Assembly: GCA_947489685.1 (NCBI GenBank) | Contig: CANLEM010000001.1 | Coordinates: 620,001-684,000, forward strand | Reading direction: 5' to 3' | Length of the DNA: 64,000 nt | Origin: an uncultured Aquimarina sp. | GTDB lineage: Bacteria > Bacteroidota > Bacteroidia > Flavobacteriales > Flavobacteriaceae | Shown here: positions 25,887-34,725 of the stretch, one piece after another | Layout: each line of letters opens with the position of its first letter | How positions within the stretch are numbered: the stretch's first letter is position 1 | Notes under the pieces: model-generated | What the model was told of the DNA's origin: nothing | The model's input: only the letters and a program-made list of their open reading frames with translations | Databases searched by the model: none | Translations under genes and position numbers: made by a program

Positions 25887-27329
25887 CTAAAATTCGGCAT
25901 TAAGTGGTGTTCTTGGATATGGGATTACATCTCTAATATTACCCATTCCTGTAACAAATAAGACTAAACGTTCAAACCCTAGGCCAAAACCACTATGTAT
26001 ACAGGTACCAAAACGACGTGTATCCAAATACCACCATAAATCTTCTTCAGGAATATCCAGAGCAGCCATTTTTTCTTTTAATACCTCTAATCGCTCCTCA
26101 CGTTGAGAACCTCCTACAATTTCTCCAATCCCAGGAAAAAGAATATCCATCGCTCTTACCGTTTTCCCGTCTTCATTTAAACGCATATAGAAGGATTTAA
26201 TATCTGCAGGGTAATCAAATAAGATTACCGGGCATTTAAAATGCTTTTCTACCAAAAAACGTTCGTGTTCGCTCTGTAAATCTGCACCCCATCCATCAAT
26301 TGGGAATTTAAATTTTTTCTTTTTATTGGGCTTGGATTGCTGAAGTATTTCAATAGCTTCAGTATAACTCACCCGTTTAAAATTGTTTTCTAAAACAAAC
26401 TTAAGCTTATCTCTTAGAAGCATCTCGGCTCTTTCGGCTTGAGGTTTTTGTTTGTCCTCCTGTACCAAGCGGTTTTCTAAAAACTCTAAATCATCCATAC
26501 AATTATCCAAAGCGTATTGAAGGACATATTTTATAAAATCTTCCGCAAGATCCATGTTCCCGTCTAGGTCGCAAAATGCAATCTCAGGTTCAACCATCCA
26601 AAATTCTGCCAGGTGGCGAGAAGTATTAGAGTTTTCTGCTCTAAAAGTTGGTCCAAAAGTATATACCTGACCTAAGCCCATTGCATAGGTTTCAGCTTCT
26701 AATTGGCCCGAAACAGTAAGGTTGGTTTCGCTACCAAAAAAGTCTTCTTTATAATTTACCTCGCCATTCGTATCTTTTGCAATATTGTTGAGATCAAGGT
26801 TAGTTACTTTAAAAGCTTCACCTGCTCCTTCTGCATCACTTTTTGTAATTACCGGAGTGTGTACATAATAAAAATCATTTTTCTGAAAATATTCATGGAT
26901 CGCGAAAGATAATTTTGAACGAACACGCATAATTGCACCAAATGTATTTGTACGTACCCTTAGATGCGCCTGCTCACGTAATTTCTCCAAACTATGACGT
27001 TTTGGAGATAGAATGGTTAACTTCAATTCTTCGGGATCCGATTCTCCTTCAATTTGAACACTCAAAACTTGCACTTCTACGCGTTGACCTTTTCCCTGGC
27101 TCTCTATTAATGTACCATTAATCACCAAAGCAGCACCTACATTTATCTTATCTTTTATAGAAGAGTCTATTGTATCGTCTTCTATAACACATTGAATATT
27201 CTTTATTGTCGATCCATCATTTATCGCAATAAAACGATCATTACGAAAAGAACGAACCCATCCTTTTACGACAACAGGCTGTAATAGTTTATCACTTTGT
27301 AGTACGTCTATTACTTTAGTATGCTTCAT
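25887..27329 (-). CDS. asnS: Asparaginyl-tRNA synthetase
   Basis: 480 residues. It charges tRNA-Asn in the cytoplasm. The N-terminal OB-fold anticodon-binding domain (about 1-115; VVKGWVRSFRNDRFIAIND) is followed by a class IIb catalytic core with motif 2 (FRAENSNTSRHLAEFWMVE) and motif 3 (GFGLGFERLVLFVTGM). AsnS identity rather than AspS is supported by the ENSNTSRHLAEFW block. A TATCTTTG -10-type element lies about 95 bp upstream. It is the last gene before the accessory region that separates it from rpoN. Confidence 0.98.
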   Translation of the reverse strand: MKHTKVIDVLQSDKLLQPVVVKGWVRSFRNDRFIAINDGSTIKNIQCVIEDDTIDSSIKDKINVGAALVINGTLIESQGKGQRVEVQVLSVQIEGESDPEELKLTILSPKRHSLEKLREQAHLRVRTNTFGAIMRVRSKLSFAIHEYFQKNDFYYVHTPVITKSDAEGAGEAFKVTNLDLNNIAKDTNGEVNYKEDFFGSETNLTVSGQLEAETYAMGLGQVYTFGPTFRAENSNTSRHLAEFWMVEPEIAFCDLDGNMDLAEDFIKYVLQYALDNCMDDLEFLENRLVQEDKQKPQAERAEMLLRDKLKFVLENNFKRVSYTEAIEILQQSKPNKKKKFKFPIDGWGADLQSEHERFLVEKHFKCPVILFDYPADIKSFYMRLNEDGKTVRAMDILFPGIGEIVGGSQREERLEVLKEKMAALDIPEEDLWWYLDTRRFGTCIHSGFGLGFERLVLFVTGMGNIRDVIPYPRTPLNAEF

Positions 27330-27424
27330 TATAATACTATTTTCTTGTATAATTAGATTACAATTTTGTCACTTTATAAAGCATTAATATCAAGATACTT
27401 TACAAAGAATAAAATTTGAGGTAG

Positions 27425-27432
27425 CAAAGATA
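27425..27432 (-). promoter_or_regulatory. asnS -7 promoter element
   Basis: TATCTTTG on the minus strand matches the Bacteroidota TAnnTTTG element exactly; it implies a leader of about 90 nt before the asnS ATG. The -33 element is not clear. Confidence 0.6.
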
Positions 27433-27817
27433 ATTTTTTAATCCGATTGGAGCATGATCTTAGGAATTCAAAAAACATTTTTCCTAATAAAATGGTTTGG
27501 TACTCTTTTTGATTGTTAAAAACAGATAATTGAAAACTTGAATATTTGACGTTTTTTGAGAGGTCGATTAGATGAGGGAAACCATAAAAATGAGTTTTTT
27601 TGAGTTAAAATGACTTTTTTTTTAAGTTTTTTTTGAAAAAAAAGAAGTTTAAACAGATTTTAAATAACATGTCAATATATTGATTGTCAATTATTTAAAT
27701 AATAAATTATTGAATTTTACAAGTTTAAATAATGTTAAAGTTTGACGTTTTTTGCAAAAAAGGGGATTTTTCCCCCCATTGTGCTATTTCAAAATACAAA
27801 AAGGGACAGTATCTTGC

Positions 27818-27925
27818 ATATGCAATTATGACGATTGTGTTTACGTTAAGTTTAGTTCGATAGGTTTTGGGGTAATCTATCTTACAGAAGTCCCGTTAGT
27901 TTTCTAACGGGGCTTTTTATTTTTG
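27818..27925 (+). ncRNA. Candidate small RNA
   Basis: A plus-strand intrinsic terminator ends this stretch although no plus-strand gene precedes it. A possible -7 element (TATCTTG at 27810-27816) lies about 75 nt before the hairpin. The inferred transcript is about 100 nt and includes an 11-codon frame from 27828 (MTIVFTLSLVR). It is supported only by the terminator and weak promoter. Confidence 0.35.
27890..27925 (+). terminator. Orphan plus-strand intrinsic terminator
   Basis: CCCGTTAG (27892-27899), TTTT loop, CTAACGGG (27904-27911), extended by a G-C pair, followed by CTTTTTATTTTT. The minus strand has no U-tract, so orientation is plus. Confidence 0.85.
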
Positions 27926-27953
27926 AAGTATTTGTTGTGTGAAACGTATTATC

Positions 27954-30359
27954 TTATTCTTGTTCCTCTGAAGCTTCTATTTCTTCTTCGTTCGGGATAA
28001 TTTTTAATGTAGGTTCTTTTAGTGTCTTTTTGTTTGCGATACTACGTTCTAAAGAAAGTAGTAATGATGGTAAGAGTAATAAATTTGCCAACATTGCAAA
28101 AAGAAGTGTTGTTGATACCAAACCTCCTAAAGCTTTTGTACCTCCAAAACTGGATATCATAAATACAGAGAAGCCAAAAAACAAAACGGTAGAAGTATAA
28201 AACATACTAACACCGGTCTCTCTTAAAGATGCAAAAACAGATTTTCTAATTCGCCAGTGATTAGATTTTAGTTCTTGTCGGTATTTTGCCAAAAAGTGAA
28301 TGGTATCATCTACAGAAATACCAAATGCAATACTAAATACTAATATAGTCGATGGCTTTATAGGTACTCCCAGATATCCCATTAATCCCGCTGTCATTAA
28401 TAAGGGCAAAAGATTAGGAATCAGGGAGATTATTATCATTTTAAAGGACCTAAACATCCAAGCCATAAATAAAGCGATAAGAAATATAGCTAGACCCAGC
28501 GAAAAAATGAGATTCCAGACAAGATATTTTGTTCCTTTTTGAAAAACCAAAGCTTTACCGGTAAACGAAACATTGTATCGCTCTTTTGGGAATATTTTTT
28601 CTATTTGCGGAAGTAAAGAAGCTTCAATACGTTCCATTTCTTCAGTACCGACATCTTTCATAAAAGTAGTGATACGCGCATATTGACCCGTAGAATCTAC
28701 ATAACTTTTCATCACTCCTGCATCAGATTCAAAACTTTTTGCATAGGGGAGGATAAAGTTTCTTTCCTGGCTAGTTGGTATTTGATAATATTTGGGGTTA
28801 CCGTTATAAAATGCCTGTTTCGAATATTTTACTAAACTAACGATCGAAATTGGTTTGGATAGTTCTGGAGTTTCTTCTATTAATCCCTGAAGTTTTTCCA
28901 TACGTTTTAAGGTGGCTAATTTTAGAACTCCTTGTTTACGTTTGGTGTCTATTAATATTTCCAAAGGCATAATACCATCAAACTCCTTTTCAAAGAATTG
29001 TATATCTTGAAAAAACCCTGCAGATTTTGGCATGTCTTCTAATAAACTTCCAGAAACTTTTATAGTGTAGATACCAATAATACTCGCTATCAAAATAATA
29101 ACAGAAGAAAAATAAATGGTTACTCTTCGAGTTTTTACCATGTCTTCCATCCAATCCACCAACCGCTCGACCCAACGTCTACCTAGATGTTTTAAGTGCC
29201 TTTCTTTGGGTTGAGGCATATAGCTATAAATGATTGTAATAACAAGCAAACAAAGTATAAATAGGGCTACAATATTTAAGGAAGCTACAATACCAAACTC
29301 CTTAAGTAATTTACTTTCTGTTAGCGCAAAAGTGGCAAACCCAGCAGCTGTAGTGATATTGGTCATCAAGGTGGCATTTCCGACCTTGGTAATTACCCTT
29401 TGTAATGACTTTGCTTTGTTACCGTGTTTTTTTATTTCCTGTTGATATTTATTAATCAAGAAAATACAATTAGGTATACCAATTACTATAACTAGTGGAG
29501 GTATGATAGCCGTAAGTACCGTGATTTCATATTCTAAAAGGCCTAAAAGCCCAAAAGCCCACATCACCCCAATAATAACTGCCGTCATCGAAATTACAGT
29601 AGCTCTAAACGACCTAAAGAAAAAGAAAAATATAAGCGAAGTAACTAATAAAGCAGCCAGAATGAAGATCAAAATTTCGTCCATGATATTCTGCGAATTC
29701 ATGGTCCTGATATATGGCATACCAGAAACTTTAACATCCATATTGTACTTAGTTTCAAAAGCCGTTACTTTTGGTTGAAGAACATCTTCAATAAACTTTT
29801 TTCTTATGGGCGTATTTACAATATCCTTTTTTAAATATAGCGCACTTTGTACAGTTTGTGATTTGTTACTATATACCAATCCTTCATAAAAAGGTAATTT
29901 GTTAAATAGTTCGTATTCGTACTTGGCAACGTTTTTTTCGGTATAAACAGAATCATTTATAAACGGCACCATTTCAAAACGTGGCGGATTATCTTCTTTG
30001 CTTATTTTTTTAAGATCTCCAAGCGAAATAACAAGATCTATCTCGTTGTATTTTTTAAAAGAATGATTAAAATCATTCCAGGCTTTTAATTTCTCGGGAG
30101 TAAAAAGCGTACTATCCTGTATTGCCATTACAATAAGGTTTCCTTCCTCACCAAACTTATCCAAAAATTCTAGGTATTCTATGTTTACCTCATGATCATC
30201 TGGTAATAGGTTCGCCTCGGTGTACGAGAACCTCATGTTTTTCCATTGAAACCCTAGAAAAACAGTAATACCAATTATTACTATAAATATTGCTGCTCTA
30301 TTGCGAAGTATAATTCCAGCCAGTGCATTCCAAAACCCGAAACTGAATAATTTTGCCAT
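27954..30359 (-). CDS. MMPL/RND-superfamily membrane exporter
   Basis: 801 residues from the ATG at 30359; an earlier in-frame TTG lies inside the promoter element TACATTTG, so it cannot be the start. Two halves each have one TM helix, a large extracytoplasmic domain and a bundle of about five TM helices (for example IIPPLVIVIGIPNCIFLINKY in the first half and VFSIAFGISVDDTIHFLAKY in the second). This is the layout of the patched-like MMPL family that moves lipids or hydrophobic molecules. An acidic C-terminal tail follows. It is commonly found in this flavobacterial block beside asnS. Substrate unknown. Confidence 0.9.
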   Translation of the reverse strand: MAKLFSFGFWNALAGIILRNRAAIFIVIIGITVFLGFQWKNMRFSYTEANLLPDDHEVNIEYLEFLDKFGEEGNLIVMAIQDSTLFTPEKLKAWNDFNHSFKKYNEIDLVISLGDLKKISKEDNPPRFEMVPFINDSVYTEKNVAKYEYELFNKLPFYEGLVYSNKSQTVQSALYLKKDIVNTPIRKKFIEDVLQPKVTAFETKYNMDVKVSGMPYIRTMNSQNIMDEILIFILAALLVTSLIFFFFFRSFRATVISMTAVIIGVMWAFGLLGLLEYEITVLTAIIPPLVIVIGIPNCIFLINKYQQEIKKHGNKAKSLQRVITKVGNATLMTNITTAAGFATFALTESKLLKEFGIVASLNIVALFILCLLVITIIYSYMPQPKERHLKHLGRRWVERLVDWMEDMVKTRRVTIYFSSVIILIASIIGIYTIKVSGSLLEDMPKSAGFFQDIQFFEKEFDGIMPLEILIDTKRKQGVLKLATLKRMEKLQGLIEETPELSKPISIVSLVKYSKQAFYNGNPKYYQIPTSQERNFILPYAKSFESDAGVMKSYVDSTGQYARITTFMKDVGTEEMERIEASLLPQIEKIFPKERYNVSFTGKALVFQKGTKYLVWNLIFSLGLAIFLIALFMAWMFRSFKMIIISLIPNLLPLLMTAGLMGYLGVPIKPSTILVFSIAFGISVDDTIHFLAKYRQELKSNHWRIRKSVFASLRETGVSMFYTSTVLFFGFSVFMISSFGGTKALGGLVSTTLLFAMLANLLLLPSLLLSLERSIANKKTLKEPTLKIIPNEEEIEASEEQE

Positions 30360-30377
30360 TCCTTTATTTTCCAATTG

Positions 30378-30385
30378 CAAATGTA
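30378..30385 (-). promoter_or_regulatory. -7 promoter element of the MMPL gene
   Basis: TACATTTG on the minus strand, 18 bp upstream of the ATG at 30359; it decides the start codon by overlapping the alternative TTG. The -33 match is weak. Confidence 0.55.
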
Positions 30386-30446
30386 AGAATTTGGAGGTTT
30401 ATTATTTACGAAATGGCCGAAAGAAAATTTTTTATTCTAAAAACTA

Positions 30447-32888
30447 TTAAAGTTTTAAATAGAAAGTGAATTTAAATGAGATATTATCCTCAAATCTAGG
30501 AAGGTGATATGCGCCATATCGATAGGCAAAACTCAATCCAAAACCGGCAAATAATTTATTAATTTCAAATCCGGATTCTTGATAAAGATCTTGTAAAGAG
30601 GTAAATGTAACGCCTTGATGGTTTTCGATATTACTAACATCTCCAATAGCATATCTTGTAATAAATACTACTTCGGGTTTAAACCAACTGGTGATCTTAA
30701 CAGGTTCAATTCTGTGCTTTATTTGTAAAGTTGCTAATCGATCACTGAAAAACTCTCCAAAAAACATGGTTTCGAATGTTCGTCGACCGGCAACGGAGAA
30801 TCGTTGCAATACTGTTTCTTTTGTAGGAGCGTTTGGATATGCGTGGTATAGATGTGTAAGAGGAATATCTCCATTTGCAATGTCGGCTTCAAGCAAGAAG
30901 CTGGTACGAGATTGATTAATTCGCGTAATTACATATTCGGCTTTAATTCCAACTTTACTATAGCTAAAATTACTATCAAAAATCCCTTTAAAACCCTGCG
31001 TGTACTGAGCCGTAATTTTGGGATATCCATCGTATATTTCTTTAAGGCCGTTGGGTGTTTTTAGAAATTTGCTAAACGGACTCCATCGTAGGGCCAATGT
31101 AGCTTCTGCTGTTTTATATGCAGAAAATAGCTCGTTGTTGTTTAAAAATTGATACCCTCCTGTTTGATTAATACTACTTACCGATAATTGTGTTTCTGAC
31201 AGAAGTTTAGGAGAAATTTGATGCTGTAAACTAGTACTCCAGGTTCTATGCTTATAATAAAAATCAATATTTACTAATCTTGGCTCGAATAAAGAATACA
31301 CTCTCCTGTCTGTGAGATATAGAAAACTACCTACTTCTTTAATATCATCGGTATAGTTAATATTGAACCATGAACTCGAATTTTTATCAACCAGTACACC
31401 GCCACCTACACCAAATTTGGATTTTGAATCTCTAAATCCATAAACCAAATATCCTTCGGTTCTGAATCGTTTTGAAAATTTTGAATTAGTAAGTCCCCCT
31501 ATTCCAAGTCTTAATCCTTCAAAATTGTTATATTTTATAGGGTAGGTAAGGTCAAAATCAAAAAAACCAACAGGGTAATATCCAATATTAAAACTTTGAA
31601 TAACATTAATTCGACGTTTAATATTTTGAGCTTTTACAATACTGTCAACAATAGGAAATGAGTTTAAGTCCTTTTCGGTAATAGCACTGGTTCGATATTG
31701 ATTCCAGTACTCGTTGGTTCTATTATTGGCATCTGGGGCAATTTTTATGGCAGGTTGATTTTGTTTGATTTGGGTTTTGTTGTTGAGTTCAACGTCAAAT
31801 AAATCGGTTTTAGATATCAGGAAATCATTATTGCCAGTAAAACTCTTTTTGTCTATACCTAATCTTCCTACTGATATTTTGCCGCCGAAAAGATTTACTT
31901 TTTGCCTGCCATTTCCTGGGCGTATAGTGATTTCCTGGCTTTTAGGAAACCAGAGGCTCTCTTTTGGGAAGTACTGAAAATCATGCCTAGCCATTACATT
32001 AAGCTCTCCTCTAAGTTCGATAATGGCTTTTTGCACCGCCAAGGTCTTTATATCTATATAGAGCACTCCTTCTAGACTTGCATATTTTTTTGATTTTCTT
32101 GGTTGAAACAGAATTACAAAAGCAGGTTGTTCATCTTGGGTCGTGTTTAATATTTTGTAGTAATAGTTTCTTAGCGCTCTATTTGATAATGGACCAATGA
32201 ACTTGTCGTTAAAAATTGTGTAATCTTCGTCGTATAAGGAATTAGATTGTACTTTGATTCCTAGAACGTTATAAACGGGTTCTTCAAAACCTGTCATACG
32301 AGTTGCCAAAACGGTCTCTTTTTCTTCTAACCCTTTATTAAACTTAATACCGCTTATTTTTTCTGATAAAAAGGAGTGCGCATCATTAAAAATATGTTCT
32401 ATATCAGTGCCCGTAGTGTCTTGTGTGCTAAGTTTGGCCTGATTGTCTTCGGTAATTTTAAACTTGTTATAGCTTTTGTACGAATAACTTTGTAATGATT
32501 TCTTTGGGTTGTTTTGTCTTTTTCTTTGGATCGCTTCTTTTATTATTTTTGACGCTACATTTTCCTGGCCTTCTACCTTAACCGTATCAAGATTTTCTTC
32601 TTCAGGATTTAATTTAATGGTGATTTTACCTTTATCCTTAGAATGCACCACAATAGTTTTGGATTGATATCCGAGGTAATTTATAGAAAGATTTACAGGA
32701 GATGTCTTGCAGCGTATAATAAATTCACCATCAACAGATGTTAAAGCATATGATGATTTATCGGTTTTAATAGTAGCAAAGGGTAAGGGTTGATTAGTTA
32801 TTTCATCAATAACAACACCTCTAATGCTAATTTGAGCTATAGTGACAAAGTGTATGAAAAAAAATAAACAAAATAATTTGTTTCGCAT
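30447..32888 (-). CDS. DUF5686 outer-membrane beta-barrel protein with carboxypeptidase-like N-terminal domain
   Basis: 813 residues from the ATG at 32888; the longer frame from 32936 would precede a perfect signal peptide. The signal peptide (about 1-19, cleaved near TIAQ) is followed by a CarboxypepD_reg-like Ig fold (about 21-100; GVVIDEITNQPLPFATIKT). The DUF5686 region follows, then a C-terminal barrel of many amphipathic strands ending in FTFYLKL, with a terminal aromatic-rich strand as outer-membrane proteins need. It is an outer-membrane protein of unknown role, conserved in Bacteroidota. Confidence 0.9.
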   Translation of the reverse strand: MRNKLFCLFFFIHFVTIAQISIRGVVIDEITNQPLPFATIKTDKSSYALTSVDGEFIIRCKTSPVNLSINYLGYQSKTIVVHSKDKGKITIKLNPEEENLDTVKVEGQENVASKIIKEAIQRKRQNNPKKSLQSYSYKSYNKFKITEDNQAKLSTQDTTGTDIEHIFNDAHSFLSEKISGIKFNKGLEEKETVLATRMTGFEEPVYNVLGIKVQSNSLYDEDYTIFNDKFIGPLSNRALRNYYYKILNTTQDEQPAFVILFQPRKSKKYASLEGVLYIDIKTLAVQKAIIELRGELNVMARHDFQYFPKESLWFPKSQEITIRPGNGRQKVNLFGGKISVGRLGIDKKSFTGNNDFLISKTDLFDVELNNKTQIKQNQPAIKIAPDANNRTNEYWNQYRTSAITEKDLNSFPIVDSIVKAQNIKRRINVIQSFNIGYYPVGFFDFDLTYPIKYNNFEGLRLGIGGLTNSKFSKRFRTEGYLVYGFRDSKSKFGVGGGVLVDKNSSSWFNINYTDDIKEVGSFLYLTDRRVYSLFEPRLVNIDFYYKHRTWSTSLQHQISPKLLSETQLSVSSINQTGGYQFLNNNELFSAYKTAEATLALRWSPFSKFLKTPNGLKEIYDGYPKITAQYTQGFKGIFDSNFSYSKVGIKAEYVITRINQSRTSFLLEADIANGDIPLTHLYHAYPNAPTKETVLQRFSVAGRRTFETMFFGEFFSDRLATLQIKHRIEPVKITSWFKPEVVFITRYAIGDVSNIENHQGVTFTSLQDLYQESGFEINKLFAGFGLSFAYRYGAYHLPRFEDNISFKFTFYLKL

Positions 32889-32920
32889 TATACCGACGAC
32901 GTTCAAAAAAACGAAGATAC

Positions 32921-32949
32921 AAAAAAGCGTTTCCAATAAGAAAACGCTT
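32921..32949 (-). terminator. Terminator after frr
   Basis: AAGCGTTT/AAACGCTT stem (32925-32932 and 32942-32949); on the minus strand it is followed by TTTTTTG. It separates pyrH-frr from the DUF5686 gene. Confidence 0.75.
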
Positions 32950-32980
32950 AGAGATATTATTAAATAACAGTTTAAATGAT

Positions 32981-33544
32981 TTAAACCGTCATGATTTCTG
33001 TCTCTTTGTTTGCAAGCATTTCATCAATCTTTTTGATGTATGTGTTGGTCAACTCTTGTATATCTAGTTCGGTATTTTTGGCCATATCTTCAGATAGCCC
33101 CTCTTTTTCTAATTTTTTGATTTCATTATTGGCACTTTTGCGATCATTACGCACACCAACTTTAGAATCTTCTGCTTCTGCTTTGGCTTGCTTTGCCAAA
33201 TCTCTACGGCGTTCTTCGGTAAGAGGTGGTACGTTGATAATTACACTTTCTCCATTGTTCATTGGGTTGAAACCAAGATTGGCAACCATAATTCCTTTTT
33301 CGATTTCAGGAATTAAAGATTTTTCAAAAGGCTGAATCGAAATAGTTCTTGCATCTGGTGTAGAAACATTTCCTACTTGATTTAGTGGAGTTGGACTACC
33401 ATAATACTCTACCATTACGCTTCCGAGCATAGCAGGTGAAGCTTTACCTGCTCTGATATTCAGTAATTTTTTTTCTAAATGCACTATGGCAGCTTGCATA
33501 GATTCTTTTGTAGAATCCAGAATAAAATTTATTTCTTCGTTCAT
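32981..33544 (-). CDS. frr: Ribosome recycling factor
   Basis: 187 residues, the family length. It releases post-termination ribosomes together with EF-G. The whole RRF signature is visible: KSMQAAIVHLEKKLLNIRAG-type helix 1 (here ESMQAAIVHLEKKLLNIRAG), ARTISIQPFEKSLI and the PPLTEERRRDLAKQAK block. It lies 46 bp downstream of pyrH, the usual neighbour, and is closed by a terminator. Confidence 0.98.
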   Translation of the reverse strand: MNEEINFILDSTKESMQAAIVHLEKKLLNIRAGKASPAMLGSVMVEYYGSPTPLNQVGNVSTPDARTISIQPFEKSLIPEIEKGIMVANLGFNPMNNGESVIINVPPLTEERRRDLAKQAKAEAEDSKVGVRNDRKSANNEIKKLEKEGLSEDMAKNTELDIQELTNTYIKKIDEMLANKETEIMTV

Positions 33545-33590
33545 TGTTTAATTCTTTTCTTTTGACTAATCAAAAAATAAGCCAATATAA

Positions 33591-34298
33591 TTAAAGATTT
33601 ACTTGAGTACCTATAGATTCTCCAGAGACCACTTTTAAAAGGTTTCCGGCTTTATTCATATCAAAAACTATTATGGGTAACTCATTTTCTTGACTAAGCG
33701 TAAATGCTGTAGTGTCCATTACTTTTAATCCTTTGCGTAATACATCATCAAATGATATAAAATCAAATTTAGTCGCATCAGCATTTTTTTCTGGATCCGA
33801 GGTGTAAATTCCATCCACTCTGGTTCCTTTTAAAATAACATCAGCATTAATTTCGATCGCTCTAAGTACAGCAGCAGAATCTGTTGTGAAATAAGGATTT
33901 CCTGTTCCACCGCCAAAAATTACCACACGTCCCTTTTCAAGATGTCGCATAGATCTTCTTCGTATAAAAGGTTCTGCAACTTCATTAATCTTTACCGCAG
34001 ATTGTAATCTAGTGGGGATCTCTGCATCTTCCAAAGCGCTTTGTAGAGCCAGACCATTGATAACTGTAGCAAGCATACCCATGTGATCTGCCTGAACTCT
34101 ATCCATTCCTTTACTGGCTCCGGCAACACCCCTAAAAATATTACCACCACCGATAACAATAGCTACTTCAACTCCTTTTTCTGTAATTTGCTTGATTTCA
34201 TGAGCGTATTCGGCTAATCTTTTCGGATCTATACCGTACTGGCGATCACCCATAAGAGCTTCTCCAGATAATTTAAGTAATATTCTTTTATATTTCAT
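33591..34298 (-). CDS. pyrH: UMP kinase
   Basis: 235 residues from the ATG at 34298 ([17 protein letters not shown]). A further 33 codons upstream are open, but they overlap the promoter (TATATTTG) and are not part of the family. It phosphorylates UMP to UDP. Amino-acid-kinase motifs seen are [11 protein letters not shown] and the [17 protein letters not shown] loop. It forms a pair with frr. A hexamer in bacteria; GTP activation is known for the family. Confidence 0.97.
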   Translation of the reverse strand: MKYKRILLKLSGEALMGDRQYGIDPKRLAEYAHEIKQITEKGVEVAIVIGGGNIFRGVAGASKGMDRVQADHMGMLATVINGLALQSALEDAEIPTRLQSAVKINEVAEPFIRRRSMRHLEKGRVVIFGGGTGNPYFTTDSAAVLRAIEINADVILKGTRVDGIYTSDPEKNADATKFDFISFDDVLRKGLKVMDTTAFTLSQENELPIIVFDMNKAGNLLKVVSGESIGTQVNL

Positions 34299-34319
34299 TG
34301 CGTTTTTTGAACTGTGGTG

Positions 34320-34327
34320 CAAATATA
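34320..34327 (-). promoter_or_regulatory. pyrH -7 promoter element
   Basis: TATATTTG on the minus strand, 22 bp upstream of the pyrH ATG; it fits the TAnnTTTG consensus and argues against the longer reading frame. Confidence 0.65.
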
Positions 34328-34404
34328 GGGATATTCTTAATTTAGAAAATATCTTTAGAATATAAAGCTGTATTTTTTGATAAAGCGAGTACTCCAAAAA
34401 TTAG

Positions 34405-34432
34405 AAAACCCCATTAAAAAGGGGTTTTTTTC
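34405..34432. terminator. Bidirectional terminator hairpin
   Basis: AAAACCCC (34405-34412) and GGGGTTTT (34421-34428) with T runs on both strands. No gene ends next to it on either strand, so its transcript is not obvious. Confidence 0.65.
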
Positions 34433-34446
34433 CCCTGCATCGGGTA

Positions 34447-34477
34447 TTGATTAGTTTTAGTTTATGTTATAGGTTTG
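34447..34477 (+). promoter_or_regulatory. Plus-strand promoter candidate
   Basis: TTG (34447-34449), 20 nt, then TAGGTTTG (34470-34477) is a good Bacteroidota promoter match, pointing into a gene-free stretch. Confidence 0.5.
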
Positions 34478-34483
34478 TCTCAG

Positions 34484-34690
34484 GAAAACAAAAAAAGTGT
34501 AGGGGGATTAGAAATGTTTGTTGTTATGGGTCTTTTTAATATTTTGGATCAATGGGGGTTGATCTTTAATAATGGGGGATAAAGTCTTAAAGAAATTTGA
34601 GATTTTATAATATATAAAGACTTTATAAGAAATATTTCAAAAAATGAAGAAGAAAAAAACCGCTTCTGTTACAGAAGCGGTTTTTTGTTT
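34484..34690 (+). ncRNA. Candidate small RNA antisense-oriented to the ribosomal block
   Basis: A predicted promoter at 34447-34477 and a strong U-rich terminator at 34654-34690 delimit about 205 nt on the plus strand. An internal pairing AAAGTCTT/AAGACTTT and a GATCAA/TTGATC hairpin suggest structure. A 22-codon frame from 34514 (MFVVMGLFNILDQWG...) could instead make this a small-protein mRNA. Not confirmed by any homology. Confidence 0.35.
34654..34690. terminator. Strong bidirectional terminator after tsf
   Basis: AAAAAACCGCTTCTGT (34654-34669) pairs with its complement (34671-34686); U-runs on both strands. Confidence 0.9.
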
Positions 34691-34725
34691 TTCGTTATTC
34701 AACGAAAATTGATATTATCTGAAAA

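Larger units (their letters stand above)
27330..27953. other. 624-bp intergenic region
   Basis: It contains the asnS promoter element (27425-27432), then a highly AT-rich stretch with long T and A runs. A direct repeat TTTGACGTTTTTTG occurs at 27545-27558 and 27741-27754. The right end has a plus-strand intrinsic terminator at 27890 with no annotated plus-strand gene before it (see the ncRNA candidate). Confidence 0.6.
34299..34725. other. 427-bp gap between tsf and pyrH
   Basis: It holds the pyrH promoter, a bidirectional hairpin terminator (34405-34432), a plus-strand promoter candidate (34447-34477), a possible small RNA and the strong tsf terminator (34654-34690). There is no long ORF; a 22-codon frame begins at 34514. 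Confidence 0.7.
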
